Assembly (NCBI GenBank): GCA_002427735.1
Contig: DIYP01000014.1
Location: forward strand, 62,001 to 126,000
Direction of reading: 5' to 3'
Length of the DNA stretch: 64,000 bases
Source: Flavobacteriales bacterium UBA6051
GTDB taxonomy: Bacteria > Bacteroidota > Bacteroidia > Flavobacteriales_D > Crocinitomicaceae
Part shown: positions 42,940 to 51,797 of the stretch, piece after piece
Layout: the number at the start of each line of letters is the position of its first letter
How positions within the stretch are numbered: position 1 is the stretch's first letter
Translations under genes and position numbers: made by a program
Notes under the pieces: model-generated
Told to the model about the DNA's origin: nothing
The model's input: only the letters and a program-made list of their open reading frames with translations
The model's database searches: none

Positions 42940-44853
42940 ATGGGAAAAATAATTGGAATAGATTTAGGAACTACAAACTCATGTGTTTCCGTTATGGAAG
43001 GGAGTGAGCCAGTAGTAATTGCAAATTCTGAAGGTAAGAGAACAACGCCATCAATTGTAGCATTTGTCGAAGGTGGAGAGCGTAAAGTTGGTGATCCTGC
43101 AAAGCGTCAGGCGATTACCAACCCAACAAAAACCATTTATTCGATCAAACGTTTCATGGGGTCATCATTTGATGATGTGAAAGGTGAAGTAGATCGTGTG
43201 CCTTATGAAGTAGTAAAAGGAGATAACAACACGCCACGTGTTCAAATCGATGATAGAAAATACACACCGCAGGAGATTTCAGCAATGATTCTTCAGAAAA
43301 TGAAGAAAACAGCGGAAGATTATCTAGGACAGGATGTGTCAGAGGCTGTAGTAACAGTTCCGGCTTACTTTAACGATTCACAGCGTCAAGCAACAAAAGA
43401 AGCAGGTGAGATTGCTGGTTTAACAATCAAGCGTATCATTAATGAGCCTACTGCTGCGGCGTTGGCTTATGGATTAGATAAGAAAGGAATAGATCAGAAA
43501 ATCGTAGTTTTCGACTTTGGTGGTGGGACACATGATGTTTCGATTCTTGAGTTAGGTGATGGAGTCTTTGAAGTACTTTCAACTGATGGAGATACGCACC
43601 TTGGTGGGGATGACGTTGATGAGGCAATCATTCAATGGTTAGCTGATGAATTCAAAAACGATGAAGGTTTGGACTTGAGACAAGATCCAATGGCATTGCA
43701 ACGTTTGAAGGAAGCAGCAGAAAAAGCGAAAATTGAGCTTTCATCAACGACTTCAACGGAGATTAATCTACCGTACATCATGCCTGTTGACGGAGTGCCT
43801 AAGCACCTCGTAAGAACATTGCAACGCTCTAAGTTTGAGCAGTTAATCTCTGAAATTGTTGAGCGTACAATTGCTCCTTGTCGTTCTGCACTTAAGAACG
43901 CAGGATTGTCGACAAGCGATATTGATGAGGTGATTTTGGTAGGTGGATCAACACGTATCCCAGTTATTCAAGATGCTGTAAAGAATTTCTTTGGTAAGGA
44001 AGCTTCTAAAGGGGTGAATCCTGATGAAGTAGTAGCTGTTGGTGCTGCAATTCAAGGTGGTGTATTGACAGGGGAAGTGAAAGATGTACTCTTATTGGAT
44101 GTTATTCCTTTATCATTGGGTATTGAAACAATGGGAGGAGTATTCACGAAATTAATTGATGCGAATACAACAATCCCAACGAAGAAAAGTGAGGTTTTCT
44201 CAACAGCTTCCGATAATCAACCATCAGTAGATATTCACGTATTGCAAGGGGAACGTTCAATGGCGGGAGATAATAAAACACTTGGACGATTCCAATTGGC
44301 GGATATCCCACCAGCACCAAGAGGTGTTCCTCAAATCGAAGTTACATTCGATATTGATGCGAATGGTATTATGAATATTTCTGCTAAGGATAAAGGAACT
44401 GGAAAAGAACAATCAATTAAGATTGAAGCTTCTTCAGGACTTTCTGACGAAGAAATCGAAAAGATGAAGGCGGAAGCTGAAGCGAATGCTGAAGCAGATA
44501 AGAAAAAGAAAGAAGAAGTTGAGTTGGTAAACAAGGCTGATTCTTTGATCTTCCAAACGGAGCGCCAATTGAAAGAGTACGGAGATAAGCTTCCGGCAGA
44601 TAAGAAGCAACCAATTGAAGATGCACTTGCTGAATTGAAGAAGGAGTTTGAGGCGAAGAACATGGAGAATCTTGAGCCAGCGATGGAAAAATTAAATCAA
44701 GTTTTCCAAGCAGCTTCTCAGGAAATGTATAACGCGGCAAATGCTGAAGGTGGAGCGGAAGGAGCTTCTGCCGGAGGTGATGCTGGTGCAAATGCTGGAA
44801 ATCCTGAAGATGAAGTTACAGATGTAGACTTCGAAGAGGTTGAAGAAAAATAA
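42940..44853 (+). CDS. dnaK: Chaperone DnaK (Hsp70)
   Basis: 637 residues from the ATG at 42940 (MGKIIGIDLGTTNS); the frame is open to a TTG at 42892 but the shorter form aligns with the family. ATPase lobes: IDLGTTNSC, VTVPAYFNDSQRQATK, NEPTAAALAYG, FDFGGGTHDVS, VGGSTRIP. Substrate domain with VIPLSLGIET. The lid is helical and the C-terminus ends in an acidic, Gly/Ala-rich tail (EVTDVDFEEVEEK). It works with GrpE and DnaJ encoded near 18 kb. Confidence 0.97.
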   Translation: MGKIIGIDLGTTNSCVSVMEGSEPVVIANSEGKRTTPSIVAFVEGGERKVGDPAKRQAITNPTKTIYSIKRFMGSSFDDVKGEVDRVPYEVVKGDNNTPRVQIDDRKYTPQEISAMILQKMKKTAEDYLGQDVSEAVVTVPAYFNDSQRQATKEAGEIAGLTIKRIINEPTAAALAYGLDKKGIDQKIVVFDFGGGTHDVSILELGDGVFEVLSTDGDTHLGGDDVDEAIIQWLADEFKNDEGLDLRQDPMALQRLKEAAEKAKIELSSTTSTEINLPYIMPVDGVPKHLVRTLQRSKFEQLISEIVERTIAPCRSALKNAGLSTSDIDEVILVGGSTRIPVIQDAVKNFFGKEASKGVNPDEVVAVGAAIQGGVLTGEVKDVLLLDVIPLSLGIETMGGVFTKLIDANTTIPTKKSEVFSTASDNQPSVDIHVLQGERSMAGDNKTLGRFQLADIPPAPRGVPQIEVTFDIDANGIMNISAKDKGTGKEQSIKIEASSGLSDEEIEKMKAEAEANAEADKKKKEEVELVNKADSLIFQTERQLKEYGDKLPADKKQPIEDALAELKKEFEAKNMENLEPAMEKLNQVFQAASQEMYNAANAEGGAEGASAGGDAGANAGNPEDEVTDVDFEEVEEK

Positions 44854-44912
44854 GCAGTAATAATGCTGCAAAGACTTGCATGCTTAAGCGTGCTAAGTTT
44901 AAGTGAAAAAAT

Positions 44913-44942
44913 AAAAGGGCAATCGTACGATTGCCCTTTTTT
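44913..44942 (+). terminator. Terminator of dnaK
   Basis: A 13-bp perfect stem (AAAAGGGCAATCG / CGATTGCCCTTTT) with a TA at the centre and a T-run, 60 nt past the dnaK stop. Confidence 0.85.
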
Positions 44943-44968
44943 GTATTTTAAAGATCAAAGATCATGTT

Positions 44969-45481
44969 ATGCAGTATTGGACTCTTTTTTTGATCGCTGT
45001 TTTATTTGCACTAGGCGGATGTAGTAGTCATGAGACAAAACTTACAAATGCGCATTCCGTTGAACACGTTGAAGAGGAGCAAGAATTAGTAGTGGATTCA
45101 TTAGCGCAAGAGCGTGAAAAAGATGCGTTAGAAGTGACTACTGTTCCTAGGGAAATAGCTCTTGAGTGTAAAAATCTTGGCATGGATGATATGGAAATTC
45201 CAAGAAGCGAAGTTTATCTTATTGTTGATAGTAAACGCGATAAAGTTGCAGAATGCTTGTCATGCGAAACAATTGAGAAGAAAGATTTTATTCTTTATGA
45301 CATTCCAGAGAATGCTAGTGCTGCATGTGGAGGCTGGTGGGCTGGAGGAGGTGATTACTTTTATGTGATTGTGAATCGACAAGGAGAGGTCGAGGTATAT
45401 GCAGGTTGGCAGGATGAGGGGCAAATGGAAGAAAATGACACCTCCTTTCATTGGGAATTGAAAGTATTGGACCTCGAGTAG
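44969..45481 (+). CDS. Small lipoprotein of unknown function
   Basis: 170 residues. Signal MQYWTLFLIAVLFALGGCSS with the lipobox Cys at residue 18. A charged spacer rich in Glu follows, then a compact domain with CLSCETIEKKDFI, AACGGWWAGGGDYFY and VEVYAGWQDEGQ; several cysteines may pair. No recognised family. It stands alone after the dnaK terminator. Confidence 0.65.
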   Translation: MQYWTLFLIAVLFALGGCSSHETKLTNAHSVEHVEEEQELVVDSLAQEREKDALEVTTVPREIALECKNLGMDDMEIPRSEVYLIVDSKRDKVAECLSCETIEKKDFILYDIPENASAACGGWWAGGGDYFYVIVNRQGEVEVYAGWQDEGQMEENDTSFHWELKVLDLE

Positions 45482-45724
45482 GTGTTAATTTGGGAAATCT
45501 CAAAGATCTTATAGACTTTATTCGTGAGTGATTTCTAATTAGAAATGTAAAACCATGAACTCGGAAATTATATTTAAAAAGCCTTTCACAAGGTGCAACC
45601 TGTTACTTTTTTTGAATAATCAGTGATTCATAAAAAACTGAAGGCGTAGACTTCCCATCCAGATTGGCAAAAACAAGACTTTTTGGTTGATTTTGATAAG
45701 TACATTAGTTAAAAATCAACGCTT

Positions 45725-47362
45725 ATGAAATATCTTACTTTACCACTGTTCTTATTAATCGGATGTTTGTCCTTCGGTCAATTTAGCACTTCAATTCTTG
45801 ATTACAATAATGTTTCTGCCATTCTAACGGACGGAGGAGTATTGTTTAATAATGCAGCTATTTCAAATGCTGGTTATGAAATTCCAAAGGGCTCTGGCCA
45901 GAATGTTATTTACGCCGCGTCTATGTGGTTTGGAGGAACTGATGTTAATGGACAGTTACATTTATCTGGAAGCACGTTTCAAAATGGTATGGATATATTC
46001 CCAGGACCTTATTGCACAGATTATCAGTATTATTCAGACCCTAGTTATACAGCAGAATATGGGAGTTCTATCTGGAGTGTTTCAAAAGATGATATCGATA
46101 ATCATCTTATTAATTGGAATCAACCTGGATATACTATTCCTAATTCGATTTTGAACTGGCCAGGAAACGGAAATGTTTCGCTGACCGTTGCTGATCAATT
46201 GGCTCCATACGTAGATGTTAATAGCGATGGTGTTTATGATCCGACAGCTGGTGACTACCCAAATATTCGTGGTGATTATGCCACATATATTATCATGAAT
46301 GATGGAGCGCAAGTGCATCTTGGTACTGGTGGCGATGTGATAGGAATAGAAGTACATCTTATGGTATATCAATACGCGACTTCAGATTATCTCAATGACC
46401 TGACGTTCATAAATGCTCGAGTTTTTAATCGTGGGACAATTACCTATCAAGATTTTACAACTTCATTGTACGCCGATATGGATATAGGTAATCCAATGGA
46501 CGATTTCGTCGGATCAGATTCGGTACGTAATATGATGTTTGCTTATAATGGAGATATACTTGATGAAAATAATTCGGGTGCTCTAGGGTATGGTACTGCT
46601 CCTCCCGCCGTAGGTATCATTTCTTTAGGAGGGCCGTTGGCAAGTTCTACTTATTACACGAATGGCTCGGCTCCTGGAACTGCAGATCCAAATGCGGCTG
46701 CCGAGTATTGGAATTACATGAACGGCTTATGGGCAGATGGTCAACCCTTCGTATTTGGAGGAACTGGGTATCCTGGGTCTTCCGGCTCAACAACAATTCC
46801 AACAAGTTTTATGCTCAGCGGAGATCCACTTGGACAAGCACCTTTAACGACTCCATGGCATTGGACTGAGATGGATACAGATGGTGGGCTAACATCAAAC
46901 CTGCCTGGTGACAGAAGAGGGTTAATGAGTATGCCGCAAGAGTTCTTCGGACCTGACGATCAACTTTGTTATGATTTTGCCGTTGTTTATGGAACGGGAG
47001 ATACGTTGTCTGTTGCAAGTGGTATTGGTGCTTTGCAAAATCGTGCTGATTCTGTTCAAGCATTCTTTGATGCGCAGAATTTTAACTGCCAACAGGTTAC
47101 GCTCGATATTGTTGACCCTGAAAACGAAATGGAAGTTGTTGTTTATCCAAACCCTTCACATGGATCATTTGCTATGACTGTTTCTGAAGAATTAACTGAC
47201 TTGAAGATTGTTATGACGGATATGGCTGGTAAAAAAGTATTGGAGCGATTTGAGCCTCAAGGAGGAACATTTGATTTCGTAACGAATTCCGAAGCTGGCG
47301 TTTATGTCATTACAGTGACGTCAAGTAGAGGGGGCGTCACACATAGAGTAGTTATTGACTAG
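45725..47362 (+). CDS. Secreted protein with T9SS sorting domain
   Basis: 545 residues. Signal peptide MKYLTLPLFLLIGCLSFGQ. The mature part is beta-rich, with long stretches like ASMWFGGTDVNGQLHLSG, a calcium-loop-like DVNSDGVYDPTAGDYP, and FTTSLYADMDIGNPMDDFVG, a family common among exported Bacteroidota proteins but of unknown function. The C-terminal ~75 residues are a T9SS domain (VVYPNPSHGSF ... SEAGVYVITVT ... HRVVID). The leader holds a 9-bp inverted repeat (GTTGATTTT / AAAATCAAC, 45686-45720). Confidence 0.78.
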   Translation: MKYLTLPLFLLIGCLSFGQFSTSILDYNNVSAILTDGGVLFNNAAISNAGYEIPKGSGQNVIYAASMWFGGTDVNGQLHLSGSTFQNGMDIFPGPYCTDYQYYSDPSYTAEYGSSIWSVSKDDIDNHLINWNQPGYTIPNSILNWPGNGNVSLTVADQLAPYVDVNSDGVYDPTAGDYPNIRGDYATYIIMNDGAQVHLGTGGDVIGIEVHLMVYQYATSDYLNDLTFINARVFNRGTITYQDFTTSLYADMDIGNPMDDFVGSDSVRNMMFAYNGDILDENNSGALGYGTAPPAVGIISLGGPLASSTYYTNGSAPGTADPNAAAEYWNYMNGLWADGQPFVFGGTGYPGSSGSTTIPTSFMLSGDPLGQAPLTTPWHWTEMDTDGGLTSNLPGDRRGLMSMPQEFFGPDDQLCYDFAVVYGTGDTLSVASGIGALQNRADSVQAFFDAQNFNCQQVTLDIVDPENEMEVVVYPNPSHGSFAMTVSEELTDLKIVMTDMAGKKVLERFEPQGGTFDFVTNSEAGVYVITVTSSRGGVTHRVVID

Positions 47363-47430
47363 TACGATAGTATAGTTTATAGTTTTAGTTAAGTGTTTTA
47401 GATACATTTTTAGTACTTAGTCAATAAAAA

Positions 47431-47458
47431 AAAACGCCCATCATATGATGGGCGTTTT
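47431..47458. terminator. Bidirectional terminator between the T9SS gene and rplT
   Basis: AAAACGCCCATCA-TA-TGATGGGCGTTTT is a 13-bp perfect stem with A's on one side and T's on the other, so it can stop both convergent transcripts. Confidence 0.85.
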
Positions 47459-47479
47459 TGCTATACAAAGATGATTTGT

Positions 47480-47827
47480 TTACTTTTTGACTGCGTCAAC
47501 TACTGCTTTAAAAGCATCCGGGTGATTCATTGCTAAATCCGCAAGAACTTTGCGGTTTAGTTCCATATCACTTTTATTGACAAGTCCCATGAATTGAGAA
47601 TAACTCATTCCGTGTTGACGTGCTCCTGCATTAATACGCGTGATCCACAATGAACGGAAGTTTCTTTTCTTTTGTTTTCGTCCAGAATATGCATACAACC
47701 ACCCTTTTTCAACGGCGTTCTTTGCAACAGTCCAAACATTCTTTCTTCTTCCAAAGTAACCTTTGGCGTGCTTCATTACCTTCTTACGACGAGCTTTTGA
47801 AGCTACATGATTTACCGATCTTGGCAT
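47480..47827 (-). CDS. rplT: 50S ribosomal protein L20
   Basis: 115 residues, full length. Starts MPRSVNHVASKARRKKVMKH and has the basic N-terminal arm and the conserved GYFGRRKNVW, LWITRINAGARQHGMSYS typical of L20. It binds 23S rRNA early in 50S assembly. Third and last gene after infC and rpmI; no obvious L20 autoregulatory leader was recognised. Confidence 0.97.
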   Translation of the reverse strand: MPRSVNHVASKARRKKVMKHAKGYFGRRKNVWTVAKNAVEKGWLYAYSGRKQKKRNFRSLWITRINAGARQHGMSYSQFMGLVNKSDMELNRKVLADLAMNHPDAFKAVVDAVKK

Positions 47828-47920
47828 AATTTTTAGTTTTTTAATAAAGAGTGCATCACTGTTTCAGATAGCTTAGTTACTCGTTACTTGGTTAAACAAT
47901 TAATAAACCTGTGTATGAAA

Positions 47921-48118
47921 CTACTTCATGCACAATTGTTGCTTGATATTCGCTTCGTCCGATTTATGAACCAAACCTGCGTGCGTCAAGTTACGCTTCT
48001 GCTTTTTAGTCTTCTTTGTCAAGATGTGACTTTTAAAAGCGTGCTTTCTTTTAATTTTACCGCTTCCAGTTACAGTGAATCGCTTCTTTGCACTGGATTT
48101 AGTTTTCATTTTTGGCAT
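47921..48118 (-). CDS. rpmI: 50S ribosomal protein L35
   Basis: 65 residues, very basic, with MPKMKTKSSAKKRF and the KIKRKHAFKSHILTKKTKKQ core of L35. It lies between infC and rplT in the usual order. Confidence 0.96.
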   Translation of the reverse strand: MPKMKTKSSAKKRFTVTGSGKIKRKHAFKSHILTKKTKKQKRNLTHAGLVHKSDEANIKQQLCMK

Positions 48119-48176
48119 CTCTCTTCAATTTTAAGTTACCTCTGTATAGCTTCTTTTTCCCTTGTAGAAATATGAA

Positions 48177-48728
48177 CTATTTCTTCTTTGGGTTAATCAT
48201 CATAATCATTCGTTTCCCCTCAAGCTTTGGCATTTGCTCGATGATTCCATAATCTTCAAGTTCTTGCGCCAATCTTAACAGGAGAATCTCTCCTCTGTCT
48301 TTAAAGACAATTGTACGTCCTCTAAAGAAAACATACGCCTTTACTTTATTTCCTTCTTCGAGGAACTTCTTTGCGTGCGCAAGTTTGAAGTTGAAATCGT
48401 GGTCATCAGTGTTGGGACCGAAGCGAATTTCCTTCAAAACAACCTTGCTTTGTTTGGCCTTAAGTTCCTTTTCCTTTTTCTTCTGGTTGTATAAGAATTT
48501 ACGATAATCTAAAATCTTACAAACCGGAGGATCAGCTTTTGGTGAAATTTCTACTAAATCGAGACCAGCTTCTTCAGCCTGTTTAAGGGCTTCTGTCGTC
48601 GCCATGATAATAGGTTCTTTACCTTCTCTTACCAGACGAATTTGGCGCGCATAGATTTTGTCATTAATTCTATGCTTTGCTGTTTCTTCTCTTTTTACAA
48701 ACTTTCTTCTGTTGTTTGGTCTTCTCAT
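48177..48728 (-). CDS. infC: Translation initiation factor IF-3
   Basis: 183 residues. The start RRPNNRRKFVKREETAKHRIND is a basic extension seen in Bacteroidota; the N-domain has ALKQAEEAGLDLVEISP and CKILDYRKFLYNQKKK, the C-domain VKAYVFFRGRTIVFKDRGE. IF-3 prevents early subunit joining and checks the initiator. It starts with ATG rather than the AUU of E. coli, so that autoregulation by a poor start codon is not used. thrS ends 7 nt upstream. Confidence 0.96.
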   Translation of the reverse strand: MRRPNNRRKFVKREETAKHRINDKIYARQIRLVREGKEPIIMATTEALKQAEEAGLDLVEISPKADPPVCKILDYRKFLYNQKKKEKELKAKQSKVVLKEIRFGPNTDDHDFNFKLAHAKKFLEEGNKVKAYVFFRGRTIVFKDRGEILLLRLAQELEDYGIIEQMPKLEGKRMIMMINPKKK

Positions 48729-48735
48729 TCAGTAT

Positions 48736-50679
48736 TTAATCATTTAAAGCTAACTCGTTTTCAATCGCAGTATTCACGAGATTGGCAAAATCTTCTACGC
48801 TCATCACACCCTTATCTCCTGTGCCACGTTGTCTAACAGAAACTTTGTTGTTGGTCGCTTCTTGTTCTCCAATGATCAACATGAAAGGGATTTTTTTAAG
48901 TTCCGATTCGCGTATCTTCTTACCTATCTTTTCGTTACGATCGTCAACGAATCCGCGAATATCGTAATTATTTAGCAATTGCAAAAGGTTTTCCGCGTAT
49001 TCATTATAATTATCGCTGATCGGTAAAATGGCTACCTGATCTGTCGCCAACCATAAAGGGAAATCTCCGGCACAATGCTCCAATAGCACGGCAACAAAAC
49101 GTTCCATAGATCCAAACGGTGCGCGATGGATCATGATTGGTCTATGTTTTTGATTATCAGATCCTACATATTCCAATTCAAAACGCTCAGGGAGGTTGTA
49201 ATCAACTTGAACAGTTCCTAACTGCCACTCACGTCCCAAAGCATCCTCAACCATGAAGTCCAGCTTTGGTCCGTAGAATGCTGCTTCTCCATATTCAACC
49301 ACAGTATTCAATCCCTTTTCTCCAGCCGCTTCAATGATGGCTTGTTCAGCCTTGTCCCAGTTCGCATCCTCACCAATGTATTTGTCAGGGTTATTAGGGT
49401 CTCTCAATGAAATCTGCGCTTTGAAATTATCGAAACTCAAGGTCTTGAAAATGTATAGGATCAAGTCGATAACCGCCTTAAATTCATCTTTCAATTGCTC
49501 TTGTGTACAGAAAATATGTGCATCATCCTGTGTAAATCCGCGAACACGAGTTAGTCCATGTAGCTCTCCACTTTGCTCATAGCGGTATACTGTTCCAAAC
49601 TCAGCAAATCGAACTGGAAGTTCCTTGTAAGACCTTGGTCGCGCTTTGAACATCTCACAGTGATGCGGACAGTTCATCGGCTTTAACAAGAATTCTTCGT
49701 TTTCATCCGGAGTATTGATCGGTTGGAAGGAATCTTCACCATATTTCGCATAGTGACCGGAACAAACATATAGTTCTTTAGATCCAATGTGTGGAGAGAT
49801 AACCTGATCATATCCACCTGCTCTTTGGGCTTTTTTCAAGAAATTTTCCAAACGCTCACGAAGTGCCGCACCTTTAGGTAACCACAACGGTAATCCTTGC
49901 CCGACACGCTGAGAGAAGGTAAATAATTCTAGTTCTTTACCGAGCTTTCGATGATCTCTAGCTTTCGCTAACTCTACTTTTTCTAGATAATCCGTGAGTT
50001 CAGCATTTTTCGGGAAAGTAATACCGTAAATACGTGTAAGTTGTTTACGATTTTCATCTCCACGCCAGTAAGCACCAGCAATAGAAGTGAGTTTAACAGC
50101 TTTAATAAAACCTGTATGAGGAATATGTGGTCCTCTGCATAGATCTGTAAAATTACCTTGTGTATAGAATGTAATTGAACCATCCTCAAGATCTTCTAGA
50201 AGCTCTAGCTTATACTCATCATCTTTTTCCTTGAAGTAAGCTATGGCTTTAGATTTGGAAATTTCTTGACGGTCAAACGTATTTTTCTGCTTGGCCAGTT
50301 CTTTCATTTTCTGTTCCACCTTGGCAAGGTCAGCCTCGGTAATGGTGTAATCCATGAAGTCCACATCGTAATAGAACCCATTTTTCACCGGAGGCCCAAT
50401 CGCTAGCTTGATTCCAGGATAGTAAAACTCTAGTGCTTCGGCCATGAGGTGGGCAGAGGAATGCCACATGGTCGATTTACCCTCGGTATCGTTCCAGGTC
50501 AAAAGACGAAGTGTTGCATCTTCATTAATTGGACGATTTGCGTCAATAACTTCTTCATTGACAGCTGCGGCAAGTACATTTCTTGCAAGTCCCTCAGAGA
50601 TTCCCTTCGCAATGTCCATTGCTGAAGTTCCTTGCTCTACTTGCTTTACTGTACCATCAGGTAGGGTAATGTTTATCAT
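48736..50679 (-). CDS. thrS: Threonyl-tRNA synthetase
   Basis: 647 residues from the ATG at 50679 (MINITLPDGTVKQ). TGS domain, then the editing domain with MWHSSAHLMAEALEFYY (HxxxH), then the class II core with the zinc Cys in KPMNCPHHCEMF, GLTRVRGFTQDDAH and HRAPFGSMERFV, then the anticodon-binding domain. The frame is open 9 codons further, but a -7 promoter element lies at that position. First gene of the thrS-infC-rpmI-rplT unit, as in many bacteria. Confidence 0.96.
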   Translation of the reverse strand: MINITLPDGTVKQVEQGTSAMDIAKGISEGLARNVLAAAVNEEVIDANRPINEDATLRLLTWNDTEGKSTMWHSSAHLMAEALEFYYPGIKLAIGPPVKNGFYYDVDFMDYTITEADLAKVEQKMKELAKQKNTFDRQEISKSKAIAYFKEKDDEYKLELLEDLEDGSITFYTQGNFTDLCRGPHIPHTGFIKAVKLTSIAGAYWRGDENRKQLTRIYGITFPKNAELTDYLEKVELAKARDHRKLGKELELFTFSQRVGQGLPLWLPKGAALRERLENFLKKAQRAGGYDQVISPHIGSKELYVCSGHYAKYGEDSFQPINTPDENEEFLLKPMNCPHHCEMFKARPRSYKELPVRFAEFGTVYRYEQSGELHGLTRVRGFTQDDAHIFCTQEQLKDEFKAVIDLILYIFKTLSFDNFKAQISLRDPNNPDKYIGEDANWDKAEQAIIEAAGEKGLNTVVEYGEAAFYGPKLDFMVEDALGREWQLGTVQVDYNLPERFELEYVGSDNQKHRPIMIHRAPFGSMERFVAVLLEHCAGDFPLWLATDQVAILPISDNYNEYAENLLQLLNNYDIRGFVDDRNEKIGKKIRESELKKIPFMLIIGEQEATNNKVSVRQRGTGDKGVMSVEDFANLVNTAIENELALND

Positions 50680-50703
50680 TTGATTTGCACTAAAATTAAG
50701 GGG

Positions 50704-50711
50704 CAAAGATA
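50704..50711 (-). promoter_or_regulatory. -7 promoter element of thrS
   Basis: Minus-strand TATCTTTG, a perfect TAnnTTTG, ends 24 nt before the chosen thrS ATG at 50679. It overlaps the in-frame upstream start and so favours the shorter protein. Confidence 0.55.
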
Positions 50712-50830
50712 GTGAATACTATCGTTTAATTGTGCGATTTCAAATCAAATTATTGGGACAGAATTGAGCTTTTTCTCTAACATTATTAGCCATTTTGCAT
50801 GAAGCAAATTGGCCTCAATATTTGTCAATT

Positions 50831-51619
50831 TCATTCAAAGATGCGATAACCAACCCAGCTTCGTTTGCTTGTTCCGTAGATAAAAGCATAGCCGTTGGCG
50901 TATCCGAAACGAAAAGAGGAATTGGTTGTGGCAGAATCGGGTAACGTAATCACTGCTGTTTGCTGGCCATCTTTCTTATTAAACAAGTATATCTTTTTGT
51001 TCACTGCATCCAGTAAACCGATCTCCATCTTTTTCTTTCCCGTGTAAATCATTGAAGTTCCGTTTAGGTCTCTTTTCGAAGGGGTTGGAGCCAATCCCAT
51101 ACTCATTGTTTTCGCAAGTGAACCCGTTTTACGACTGTAAACGAAAACAGCACCATCAGCATAATAATAAATGTATTTTTTGCCATCAAATACTCCAACG
51201 GAATTATCCGCAGGTTGATGACCTCCTTCAAAGATGGATTTGTTTCCAAGGCTAGGATATCCGTTCTCATCCAGTCGCATACTTACGATTCCGCCGTCGT
51301 TATAGCAATTACCTTCAATAGATTTTGTTTTCTTATTCCACCAGATTCCTCGCATGTCATTTCCTGCTTCCGTTTGAAAAACGTTATTCCCTTTTCCGTC
51401 GAATACTTCCATTGGGAAAACCTTGTTGCCAGCAATTACAGCGTAGTAAAGATCTTTTGTTGCGTCATAAGTTATGCCGCTTCCATTGGTGCCAGAAGTC
51501 TGTTTCATAACTAATTCAAAAGATGCCTTTGGATAGGTGATCTGAGCATTTACGCTAACGCCAATAATAAGGCAAAAGGAAAGCGAAAAAAACAACGTAT
51601 TTAAAGATAAACGTGACAT
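50831..51619 (-). CDS. Secreted protein, beta-propeller-like
   Basis: 262 residues from the ATG at 51619 (MSRLSLNTLFFSLSFCLIIG), a signal peptide ending at VNAQ. The frame is open 21 codons further upstream, but those residues precede the signal. The mature part consists of short sheet-like repeats (YDATKDLYYAVIAGN, DMRGIWWNKKTKSI, YIYYYADGAVFVYS, KKIYLFNKKDGQQ, GYANGYAFIYG), which look like blades of a small propeller. No catalytic residues recognised. Confidence 0.6.
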   Translation of the reverse strand: MSRLSLNTLFFSLSFCLIIGVSVNAQITYPKASFELVMKQTSGTNGSGITYDATKDLYYAVIAGNKVFPMEVFDGKGNNVFQTEAGNDMRGIWWNKKTKSIEGNCYNDGGIVSMRLDENGYPSLGNKSIFEGGHQPADNSVGVFDGKKYIYYYADGAVFVYSRKTGSLAKTMSMGLAPTPSKRDLNGTSMIYTGKKKMEIGLLDAVNKKIYLFNKKDGQQTAVITLPDSATTNSSFRFGYANGYAFIYGTSKRSWVGYRIFE

Positions 51620-51797
51620 AGTGAAGAGTTTTGTTTTGGTTACTCTAAAAATACATAAAAAAAGAAACGACTCGTTATGCATTCAGAAGAATAAATGCAT
51701 TTGACCGATGGTCATCAAATGTGTAATTATTTCTGTATCTTCCCACCGCTACTGCTCTTAATGGAATGAGAATTATGTGTTCTCAATTGGACCATTT